A stretch of 64,000 bases of DNA from the NCBI RefSeq assembly GCF_041027365.1, contig NZ_JBFTEH010000003.1:186001-250000 (forward strand). Direction: 5' to 3'. Position numbers and translations under genes: made by a program. Under the pieces are notes generated by a model. That model worked only from the letters and a program-made list of their open reading frames with translations, was not told the DNA's origin and did no database searches. Position 1 is the stretch's first letter, and every line of letters begins with the position of its first letter. This DNA comes from VKMB-3413 sp041027365 (lineage in GTDB: Bacteria; Pseudomonadota; Alphaproteobacteria; Rhizobiales; Rhizobiaceae). Positions 57,267 to 64,000 of this stretch are shown in pieces.

Positions 57267-58424
57267 TCAATGCTGGTGCGGGTCGATCGCGTCGCGCAGC
57301 CCGTCGCCAACGAAGGAGAAGGCGAGCACCGTCAGCACCACCGGCAGCATCGGCAGGAGCAGCCAGGGATAGAGCGCCACCGCCTCGATGTTCTGCGCCT
57401 CCGACAGGAGCACGCCCCAGGAGGTGATCGGCGGCCTGAGGCCGAGGCCGAGGAACGATAGCGCGGTCTCGGCGAGGATCATCGTCGGGATCGACAGCGA
57501 GGCCGAGGCGATCAGGTGGCTCATGAAATTCGGCAGCAGGTGCCGGAAGATGATCCGACGCGGGCTGGCGCCCAGCATCTCCGCCGCGACGACGAAATCC
57601 TCCTCGCGCAGCGCGAAGAGCTTTGAGCGCACGGCGCGGGCGAGGCCCGGCCAGTCGAGCAGCGCCAGGATCAGCGTGATCCCGAAATAGACCAGCAGCG
57701 GGCTCCAGGTGAGCGGCAGCGCCGCCGACAGCGCCAGCCACAGCGGAAGCTCCGGGATCGAGCGGAGGATTTCGGTGATCCGCTGCACCGCAGCGTCGAC
57801 CCAGCCGCCGAAATAGCCGGCGAGCCCGCCGATGGTGATGCCGAGGATGAAGCTCAAGGTGACGCCGACGAGGCCGACGGTCAGCGATATCCGGGCGCCG
57901 TACAGGATGCGGGACAGCATGTCGCGGCCGAGCCGGTCGGTGCCGAGCAGGAACAGCGTGCCCCCCTGCGGCGGGCAGACGAGATGGGTGTCGGCGGCGA
58001 ACAGGCCCCAGAAGGAATAGGCGTCGCCCTTGCAGAAGAAGCCGAGCGGCAGCGGCCGGCTCCTGTCCTCGGTGTAGGTGCGGCGCAGCGTGTCGAGGTC
58101 GAGCTTGTAGTCCAGCGGATAGACGAAGGGGCTGACGAAGGCGCCGTCGTGGAACAGATGGACGGCCTGCGGCGGCGCGAAGATGAAATCGGTGTGGCGC
58201 GTGTGCAGATCGTAGGGCGCGAGGAACTCGACGATCAAGATCGAGGCGTAGCTGACGAGGAGAAAGATCAGCGAGACGAGGGCGATCCGGTGCCGGATGA
58301 AGCGCCACCAGATCAGCTTCGCCTGCGAAGCCTTGGCATAGGTCTCGGAGACGACCGAGCCGGCGGCGACCGTCGCTTCCGGGTCGAAGGGTTCGGTGGA
58401 AACGAAGTGTTCGGTGAGACTCAT
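57267..58424 (-). CDS. ABC transporter permease (OppC/YejE-like)
   Basis: 385 residues. N-terminal TM segment about 47-70, then a periplasmic region (70-165) larger than in OppC, and five TM segments with the binding-protein-dependent permease motif EEDFVVAAEMLGASPRRIIF. FLGLGLRPPITSWGVLLSEA is the typical C-terminal block. Overlaps the other permease by ATGA. Works with the fused ATPase encoded at 49890 and the binding protein at 59416. Confidence 0.9.
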   Translation of the reverse strand: MSLTEHFVSTEPFDPEATVAAGSVVSETYAKASQAKLIWWRFIRHRIALVSLIFLLVSYASILIVEFLAPYDLHTRHTDFIFAPPQAVHLFHDGAFVSPFVYPLDYKLDLDTLRRTYTEDRSRPLPLGFFCKGDAYSFWGLFAADTHLVCPPQGGTLFLLGTDRLGRDMLSRILYGARISLTVGLVGVTLSFILGITIGGLAGYFGGWVDAAVQRITEILRSIPELPLWLALSAALPLTWSPLLVYFGITLILALLDWPGLARAVRSKLFALREEDFVVAAEMLGASPRRIIFRHLLPNFMSHLIASASLSIPTMILAETALSFLGLGLRPPITSWGVLLSEAQNIEAVALYPWLLLPMLPVVLTVLAFSFVGDGLRDAIDPHQH

Positions 58425-59419
58425 CGGGCGGGGCGCAGGCCGAGACGGATACGGGGGTCGAGGACCGCCAGCAGGAGGTCGGAGACGAACATGCCGACCA
58501 CCGTCAGCACCGCAAGGAACATCAGGAACGAGCCGGCGAGATACATGTCCTGGCTGCGCAGCGAGGAGAGCAGCATCGGGCCCGTGGTCGGCAGGCTCAT
58601 CACCGCCGAGATGATCACCGACCCCGAGACGATCTGCGGCAGGATCGAGCCGAGATCGGCGATGAACGGGTTCAGCGCCATACGCAGCGGGTATTTGAAC
58701 AGCAGCCGCCGCTCGGAGAGACCCTTGGCCCGGGCGGTGACGACATATTGCCGGTTCAGCTCGTCGAGGAGATTGGCCCGCAGCCGCCGGATCATGCCCG
58801 CGGTGCCGGCCGTGCCGATCACCAGCACCGGCACCCACAGGTGCGAGCCGACCGAGGCGAGCTTGCCCATCGACCAGGGCGCGTCGATGTATTCCGGCGC
58901 CATCAGCCCGCCGATCGAGGTGCCGAACCAGACATTGGCGAGGTAGAGCAGGATCAGCGCCAGGAGGAAGTTCGGCGTCGCAAGGCCGAGGAAGCCGAGG
59001 AAGGAGAGGCCGTAGTCGCTCCAGGAATACTGGTGCGTCGCCGAATAGATGCCGATCGGGAAGGAGACGAGGTAGACGAAGGCGACGGTCGCCGCGTTGA
59101 GCAGCAGCGTCAGCGGCATGCGCTCGCCGACGACGTCCGCGACCGGCTGGTTGTACTCGAAGGAATAGCCGAGATTGCCGTGCAGCAGACCGGTGACCCA
59201 GACGAGATACTGCTGCCACATCGGCTTGTCCAAGCCGTACTGCTCGCGCAGGAAGGCGATCTGGTCGGCGGTGACCTTCTGGCCTTCGGCCTGGATCTCG
59301 GCGATGTAGCTGGTGAGATAGTCGCCCGGCGGCAGCTGGATGATGATGAAGATCAGGACGCTGATCACCAGCAGCGTGAAGATCATGGTGACGAGGCGGC
59401 TCGCGAGATAGCGGATCAC
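58421..59419 (-). CDS. ABC transporter permease (OppB/YejB-like)
   Basis: 332 residues. VIRYLASRLVTMIFTLLVIS begins the first TM; PPGDYLTSYIAEIQAEGQKV lies in the periplasmic loop; NRQYVVTARAKGLSERRLLF is the EAA loop that contacts the ATPase. Start codon GTG overlaps the stop of the binding-protein gene (GTGA). Forms the channel with the OppC-like protein. Confidence 0.9.
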   Translation of the reverse strand: MIRYLASRLVTMIFTLLVISVLIFIIIQLPPGDYLTSYIAEIQAEGQKVTADQIAFLREQYGLDKPMWQQYLVWVTGLLHGNLGYSFEYNQPVADVVGERMPLTLLLNAATVAFVYLVSFPIGIYSATHQYSWSDYGLSFLGFLGLATPNFLLALILLYLANVWFGTSIGGLMAPEYIDAPWSMGKLASVGSHLWVPVLVIGTAGTAGMIRRLRANLLDELNRQYVVTARAKGLSERRLLFKYPLRMALNPFIADLGSILPQIVSGSVIISAVMSLPTTGPMLLSSLRSQDMYLAGSFLMFLAVLTVVGMFVSDLLLAVLDPRIRLGLRPAR

Positions 59420-61398
59420 GGGCGGCGTTCCGCGGTGTTCACGGACGGGCAGTCGAACCAGAACGTGTCGGGGTGATAGATGCCGAAGAAGGCTCCGGGG
59501 TCGTAATTGTAGACGCCCCGCTTCGGCACGCCCTGGAGACGGTCGGCGACGACGACCAGCTGATCGACATCGGAGACGATGCCGATGGTGAAGACCTGGT
59601 TGGCGGAGATTTCGAGCATTTCCTTCCAGATTTCCGCCTGCTTGGCCGGGTCGACGGTCTGCCGCCACTGTTTGCGCAAGGCGATCAGCCGCCGGACGGC
59701 GGCGAGCTCGGGATCGCTGTCGGAGGGCTTTTCGCCTCCGGTGCCGCCGGTCTCGACCCACATGCCGAAGCCCGGCCACTGCAGCTGTTCCGCGGTCGAC
59801 GGCGCCAGAGCCGCAGGATCCGTCTCGGCGTTCGGCAGGCCGTTGTCGAGGCCGGTCCAGACCGAGATCAGCGTCGAGCCGGCCTTGATGCGGTTCCGGA
59901 AGATCTCGCGCTGGGACTCCCGGATCAGGAGTTCGATGCCGATCTTGCGCCAGTCGTCGCGCACGAGCTGCAGGACGTCCGCCTGCTCGCGCTCCTCGCC
60001 GGCGGTCTCGACCACGATCCGCATCTCGCGCCCGTCCGGCAGGAGGCGCAGGCCGCTCGGGCCGCGCTTGTAGCCGAGCTTGTCGAGCAGCCGGTTGGCC
60101 TCGTCCGGATCATAGCTCGCCCAGAGCGTGCGCAGCTTCGGCTCGAACAGCGGCGAGCCTGGCAGGACGGTGTTGTTGCCGGGATCGGCGAGGCCGTAGA
60201 AGATCGCCTTGTTGATGTCGCCGCGGTTGATCGCGAGCGACAGCGCGCGGCGGAAGTCCGCCTGGCGGATCACCTTGCGCCAGACCGGGTCCTTCACGTT
60301 GAGGTTCGGATAGAGCGCGACATGCGAACCGCGGCCGGACCGCCAGCGGCGCAGTTGATAGTGCGAGCGCTTCTCGCCGCGCTTCAGGAACGGGTAGTTC
60401 TGGAAGGACAGGTAGGCGGCCTGCAGGTCGGATTCGCCGTTGGCGACCTTGGCCGGGATCAGCGCCGGGTTGGAGATCGTCAGCGCGACCTCGTCGATAT
60501 AGGGAAGCTGCCGCCCCTCGCGGTCGACCCGGAAGAAGTAGGGGTTGCGCTTGAAGATCAGCCGTTCGGACGGCATCTCGGTCGTCAGCATCCAGGGCTC
60601 GAGCGTCGGCAGATCCGGATTGTCGTTGCGCTGGGCCCGGTCCTTCTTGAAGTGCAGCGCCGCCCAGTTGCGCTGTCCGGACTTCTCCACCATCGCCTTC
60701 AGCTTGGCCGGGTCCTGGTACTTGGCGTGATACTTCTTGAGGTAATGGGCGGGGCGATAGATGTCGAAGGGATTGGCGGCGGCGAGCGAGGCGAGGAAGT
60801 TCGGGTTCGGCTTCGACCAGGCGTATCGCACGGTGTACTTGTCGGGGAAGGAGACCTGCGGCTCCTCGCCGTCGACCAGAAGTTCCGCCGGCACGCCGAA
60901 CTTGGCGATCATCTTGTTCTTCGCCATGTCCTCCCAGAAATAGCGGAAGTCCTCCGAGGTGAACGGCTTGCCGTCCGACCATTTCATGCCCGGCCGCAGG
61001 TGGAAGGTGAAGATCCGCCCTTCCTCCACGGTGTAGCTCTCGGCGATGTCCGGCACGATGTTGTAGTGCTCGTCATAGCCGACGAGGCGGGCGTAGCCGT
61101 AGACCGGCAGGAGCCGGGTATCCTTGGCGTTGCCGGCGAGCATGCGCAGCGTGCCGCCGAGTTGGGCGGCGGGGCAGGCGCTGTCGGCCGCCATGACGCG
61201 GGGAGCCGGGGGCAGACGCTCGGCGAGCGGCGGCAGGTCGCCCTTCGCGACGGCCGGCGCAAGGCTCGCCGGCTCGGGCGCGGCGGCCGGTGCCGCCGGA
61301 GCTGCCGCAGCCGCGGGCGCGGCCGGTGCCGCGATCGCGCTGCCGGCGGACATGGAAAAGAGCAAAGCGAAGGCCACGCGGCAGCACCGCGCCCGCAT
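59416..61398 (-). CDS. Periplasmic substrate-binding protein, SBP family 5
   Basis: 660 residues, longer than DppA/OppA (about 530). Signal peptide MRARCCRVAFALLFSMSAGS, then an Ala/Pro-rich spacer (30-60), then GGTLRMLAGNAKDTRLLPVY, IVPDIAESYTVEEGRIFTFH, LRPGMKWSDGKPFTSEDFRY, typical of family 5. FDCPSVNTAERRP is at the end. Captures peptides or peptide-like ligands for the permeases. GGGGAGA before 61398 sets the start. Divergent from the glycosyltransferase gene at 61648. Confidence 0.92.
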   Translation of the reverse strand: MRARCCRVAFALLFSMSAGSAIAAPAAPAAAAAPAAPAAAPEPASLAPAVAKGDLPPLAERLPPAPRVMAADSACPAAQLGGTLRMLAGNAKDTRLLPVYGYARLVGYDEHYNIVPDIAESYTVEEGRIFTFHLRPGMKWSDGKPFTSEDFRYFWEDMAKNKMIAKFGVPAELLVDGEEPQVSFPDKYTVRYAWSKPNPNFLASLAAANPFDIYRPAHYLKKYHAKYQDPAKLKAMVEKSGQRNWAALHFKKDRAQRNDNPDLPTLEPWMLTTEMPSERLIFKRNPYFFRVDREGRQLPYIDEVALTISNPALIPAKVANGESDLQAAYLSFQNYPFLKRGEKRSHYQLRRWRSGRGSHVALYPNLNVKDPVWRKVIRQADFRRALSLAINRGDINKAIFYGLADPGNNTVLPGSPLFEPKLRTLWASYDPDEANRLLDKLGYKRGPSGLRLLPDGREMRIVVETAGEEREQADVLQLVRDDWRKIGIELLIRESQREIFRNRIKAGSTLISVWTGLDNGLPNAETDPAALAPSTAEQLQWPGFGMWVETGGTGGEKPSDSDPELAAVRRLIALRKQWRQTVDPAKQAEIWKEMLEISANQVFTIGIVSDVDQLVVVADRLQGVPKRGVYNYDPGAFFGIYHPDTFWFDCPSVNTAERRP

Positions 61399-61532
61399 TC
61401 TCTCCCCACCCAACCGTCGAAGCATTCCGGCATCCTCGTCTTCGGCCGGGAGAGTAAGCTTTGCCCGGCCGCGCCTGTCAAATGGCTTGTCGCAGAGATC
61501 GCCCATCGGAATGATGACAGGTGCCGGAGTGT

Positions 61533-61563
61533 CCCCGCCCCGGCCCTTGCGGGAGGGGCGGGG
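61533..61563. repeat. G+C-rich palindromic hairpin in the divergent intergenic region
   Basis: Perfect 9-bp stem CCCCGCCCC/GGGGCGGGG with an inner CCC/GGG pair. It lies between the binding-protein and glycosyltransferase starts. It could be an operator, a dispersed palindrome or part of a leader. Confidence 0.4.
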
Positions 61564-61647
61564 GCGCGCCTACATGGGGTGCACGTCCGGGGAGAGACGA
61601 TCGGCCGCAGACCTGCGGCAGACGACAGAGAAGAGGCCGAAACCCGC

Positions 61648-62871
61648 GTGACCGGACGCATCGCCATCCTCGTCAAGGGCTATCCGCGGCTCTCGGAGAC
61701 CTTCATCGCGCAGGAGATCGCGGGGCTGGAGGATCGCGGCATCGACCAGCTGATCGTCTCGCTGCGCCATCCGACCGAGGGCAAGGTGCACCCCGTGCAC
61801 CGCAAGATCACCGCCGACGTGCTCTACCTGCCGGAATATCTGAAGGACGATCCGAAGCGCGTCGCCGCCGGACGCGCCTTCGCCGAGCGCCAGCCGGGCT
61901 ATGCCAAAGCGCGGGCGCTGTTCGAAGCGGATCTGAAGCGCGACCCGACGGCCAACCGGCACCGCCGCTTCGGCCAGGCCTGCGTGCTCGCGCACGAGCT
62001 CCCTGCCGACATTTCCTGGCTGCACACGCACTATCTGCACACCCCGGCCTCGGTCGCCCGCTACGCCGCGACCATCCTCGGCCTCTCCTGGTCGTTCTCC
62101 GCGCATGCCAAGGACATCTGGACGAGCCCGGAATGGGAGCTGGAGGAGAAGCTGGCGGATGCCGCCTTCGGCGTCACCTGCACGCGGTCCAACCTCGACT
62201 ATCTGCGCTCCCTCAGCGACGAGCCGCGCAAGGTCGAGCTGGTCTATCACGGGCTCGACCTTTCCGAAGTGCGGCCGCGCGAACGGCCGGTGGAGGCGGC
62301 CAGCCCCTTCCGCATCGTCTCGGTCGGCCGGACGGTCGAGAAGAAGGGGTTTGCCGATCTCGTCCGCGCGCTCGCCCGGCTGAAGGACCGCGACTGGCGC
62401 TTCGACCATGTCGGCGGCGGGCCGCTCACCGGCCAGCTGAAGCTGCAGGCGGAGAAGGCCGGCATATCCGACCGCATCACCTGGCACGGCACGCTCGACC
62501 GCCGCGGGATCTTCGGCCTGCTCGCCGAAAGCGACCTCTTCGTCCTGCCGGCGCGGATCGCCCGCAGCGGCGATCGCGACGGCCTGCCGAACGTCCTGAT
62601 GGAGGCGCAGGCGCACCGCCTGCCGGTGGTCTCGACCCGCGTCTCGGCGATTCCGGAACTCGTCGAGGACGGGACGACCGGTCTCCTGGTCGAGGAGCGC
62701 GACCCGAAGGCGCTCGCCGCGGCGATCGCCCGGCTGATGGACGACCCGGCGCTGGCGCGGCGGCTCGGCGATGCCGGCGAGCGCCGCGTCCGACAGACCT
62801 TTTCGCCGGAACCGGGGATCGACCACGTTGCGGCGCTCCTGCGAAGCGCGGCGCGGGCGAAGGCCGCGTGA
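61648..62871 (+). CDS. Glycosyltransferase family 4 protein
   Basis: 407 residues from a GTG start (GAGG 12 bases upstream). VKGYPRLSETFIAQEIAGLE, WSFSAHAKDIWTSPEWELEE, VSVGRTVEKKGFADLVRALA and PNVLMEAQAHRLPVVSTRVS mark a GT4 enzyme of the colanic-acid type (WcaL-like). No membrane segment. Overlaps the deacetylase B gene by GTGA, a pairing of transferase and deacetylase that suggests they act on the same glycan. Confidence 0.88.
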   Translation: MTGRIAILVKGYPRLSETFIAQEIAGLEDRGIDQLIVSLRHPTEGKVHPVHRKITADVLYLPEYLKDDPKRVAAGRAFAERQPGYAKARALFEADLKRDPTANRHRRFGQACVLAHELPADISWLHTHYLHTPASVARYAATILGLSWSFSAHAKDIWTSPEWELEEKLADAAFGVTCTRSNLDYLRSLSDEPRKVELVYHGLDLSEVRPRERPVEAASPFRIVSVGRTVEKKGFADLVRALARLKDRDWRFDHVGGGPLTGQLKLQAEKAGISDRITWHGTLDRRGIFGLLAESDLFVLPARIARSGDRDGLPNVLMEAQAHRLPVVSTRVSAIPELVEDGTTGLLVEERDPKALAAAIARLMDDPALARRLGDAGERRVRQTFSPEPGIDHVAALLRSAARAKAA

Positions 62872-63644
62872 ACGCCTTTTCCCGCTCCCGCGAGCGTCTG
62901 GCCGCGATGGCGGATTCGGGGCGCTCCGTGCGGGTCTGGTGGCGCGACGACGACGCCCGCTGGCCGACGCGCCCCCTGTCACGGCTCCTGTCGTTGCAGG
63001 CAGAGACCGGTCTGCCGCTGGCGCTGGCTGTCGTTCCGGAAGGGGCGGAGCCGAGCCTTGCCGAGGCGCTGGCGGGGGCGCCGGACATCGCGGTGCTGCT
63101 GCACGGCTGGCGCCACGCCAACCACGCGCCGGAAGGGGAGAAGCGGGCCGAATACGGGGATCATCGGCCCGCGTCGGCCATGGCCGACGAGATCGCGGCC
63201 GGCCGGGACCGTCTGGCGAGCCTGTTCGGCGAGCGCTTCCTGCCGGTCTTCGTCCCGCCCTGGAACCGAATCGGCGGCGACGCGAAGGGTCTCCTGTCGG
63301 GTCTCGGCCTCCCGGTGCTCTCCGTCTACGGACCGGCTGCCGCAGGCAGCCCGGCGAAGCTCAACACCCATCTCGACATCATGAACTGGAGCGCGATGCG
63401 CGGCCTGTCGCTGGATGCGCTCGATGCGCGCCTTGCGGCCGAGCTGGAGCGTCGCTTGCTGCCGGCGTCGGATGGCGAGCCGGAGCCGCTCGGCCTCCTG
63501 ACCCATCATCTCCAGCACGACGATCGCGCCTGGTACGGCCTGGAGCATCTGCTGGCGCTGCTGTTGGACTGGCCAAGCGCCGTTCGATGGCCGCCGATCC
63601 GCGAGCTGATCGCGCAGGCGACGCAATCGCGCCCCGGCGCCTGA
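62868..63644 (+). CDS. NodB-like polysaccharide deacetylase family protein B
   Basis: 258 residues, GTG start. Same motifs as protein A at 44165: WWRDDDA, LHGWRHANHA and FVPPWNRI, and the shared TGLPLALAVVPEGAEPSLAE and LGLLTHHLQHDD blocks. No signal peptide. The two paralogues stand at opposite ends of a 19-kb glycan/ABC region. Confidence 0.8.
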   Translation: MNAFSRSRERLAAMADSGRSVRVWWRDDDARWPTRPLSRLLSLQAETGLPLALAVVPEGAEPSLAEALAGAPDIAVLLHGWRHANHAPEGEKRAEYGDHRPASAMADEIAAGRDRLASLFGERFLPVFVPPWNRIGGDAKGLLSGLGLPVLSVYGPAAAGSPAKLNTHLDIMNWSAMRGLSLDALDARLAAELERRLLPASDGEPEPLGLLTHHLQHDDRAWYGLEHLLALLLDWPSAVRWPPIRELIAQATQSRPGA

Positions 63645-63691
63645 GGCGCCGGAGAGGTCGGTCGTCGGACAGGCCGGCATCGACCTGCGGG

Positions 63692-63717
63692 CCACGAGGC
63701 GGGCTTACGCCTCGTGG
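63692..63717. terminator. Hairpin overlapping the stop codon of the 66-residue protein gene
   Basis: Perfect 10-bp stem CCACGAGGCG/CGCCTCGTGG with a six-base loop. In the minus direction its first arm is the last codons (His-Glu-Ala), and the stop TAA is in the loop. It lies between two convergent genes. Confidence 0.6.
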
Positions 63718-63905
63718 ATGTTCGGCAGGTCCTTTCGCCGCTCCTCCGGGTCCGGCTCGATCGCCGGCCCGCCCGTCCCCGGCTCCTTGATGTCGTCCGG
63801 CTCGGTGAGGTCGTCGGTGTCGTCCGGATCGATCTCCGGGACGATGTCCCTCGGCGGCGGCCCGCCCTTGCCGGGATCGATGATGCCTGGGTCGATGTTC
63901 GACAT
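63705..63905 (-). CDS. Small acidic Pro/Asp-rich protein of unknown function
   Basis: 66 residues, MSNIDPGIIDPGKGGPPPRD to DPEERRKDLPNIHEA, with repeated DP, EP and GGP units and no hydrophobic core: probably disordered. AAGGAG precedes the ATG at 63905. Similar short DP-rich proteins are common in alphaproteobacteria, with no known function. No signal peptide. The 95 bases from 63906 to the window end presumably hold its promoter. Confidence 0.7.
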   Translation of the reverse strand: MSNIDPGIIDPGKGGPPPRDIVPEIDPDDTDDLTEPDDIKEPGTGGPAIEPDPEERRKDLPNIHEA

Positions 63906-64000
63906 GGCGTCACTCCTTCGTTCGGGCATTCATCGGCTAATCCCTTGGCGGCGCTGATGTTCCCCGCGATCGACGCGGCGCTCCCCGAGGCGTCGGCGGA

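Noticed and set aside
59473..62871. Very long open frames opposite real genes (also 18214-21744 plus, 51727-54483 minus, 2400-5063 plus)
   Set aside because: They are antisense or out of frame to genes with clear motifs and have Arg/Ala/Gly-rich, Val/Asp/Leu-rich compositions typical of high-G+C shadow frames. No domain, signal or ribosome-binding site supports them.

Overview
The window is about 68% G+C, with tightly packed, translationally coupled operons (many ATGA, TGATG and GTGA junctions). It carries a Che cluster, a MipA/OmpV-type outer-membrane protein, cAMP-type signalling genes and GH15/CPA1 housekeeping genes. This fits a free-living alphaproteobacterium, probably of the Hyphomicrobiales (rhizobial order); I cannot name the genus from sequence alone. 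I saw no rRNA, tRNA, CRISPR array, insertion sequence or phage gene.

Layout. 1-6.5 kb (minus): glycogen operon pgi-glgP-glgC-glgA, with glgA cut by the window edge. 6.75-8.1 kb: a succinate-semialdehyde-type aldehyde dehydrogenase. 8.3-17.0 kb (minus): a complete chemotaxis operon cheY-cheA-cheW-mcp-cheW-cheR-cheB plus a soluble MCP-like protein. 18.0-22.4 kb (minus): two tandem paralogous secreted proteins with three peptidoglycan-binding-like repeats each, and a third small secreted protein. 22.6-27.8 kb: SDR, GH15 glucanase/trehalase-type hydrolase, a second SDR and a CPA1 antiporter. 28.2-39.4 kb (plus): a glycan biosynthesis cluster with a zinc-type dehydrogenase, a sugar epimerase, a glycoside hydrolase/CDP-paratose-epimerase fusion, a GT4 enzyme, three consecutive CgeB-like glycosyltransferases, UDP-glucuronate decarboxylase and a methyltransferase. 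39.4-44.0 kb: single genes (small acidic protein, MipA/OmpV, Dps, SDR, exported MsrA, GlcG/HbpS-like) and a candidate small RNA.

44.2-63.6 kb is the most unusual part. Two paralogous NodB-like deacetylases sit at its two ends. Between them lie a GNAT protein, four further glycosyltransferases, a peptide-type ABC transporter (fused double ATPase on one strand, two permeases and binding protein on the other), an ABC-exporter-like protein whose nucleotide-binding domain has lost its Walker A lysine and Walker B acids and carries a roughly 330-residue insertion, a stand-alone cyclic-nucleotide-binding protein, a metallo-beta-lactamase-fold hydrolase and a class III adenylate cyclase. I infer, without proof, that these form one surface-glycan synthesis/transport locus with built-in cyclic-nucleotide signalling.

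Regulatory signals seen include convergent terminators, an orphan intrinsic terminator that may end a small RNA, an EcfG-type promoter candidate, and a ten-base leader motif placed 12-13 bases before the start codons of cheY, dps and a 33-codon ORF.
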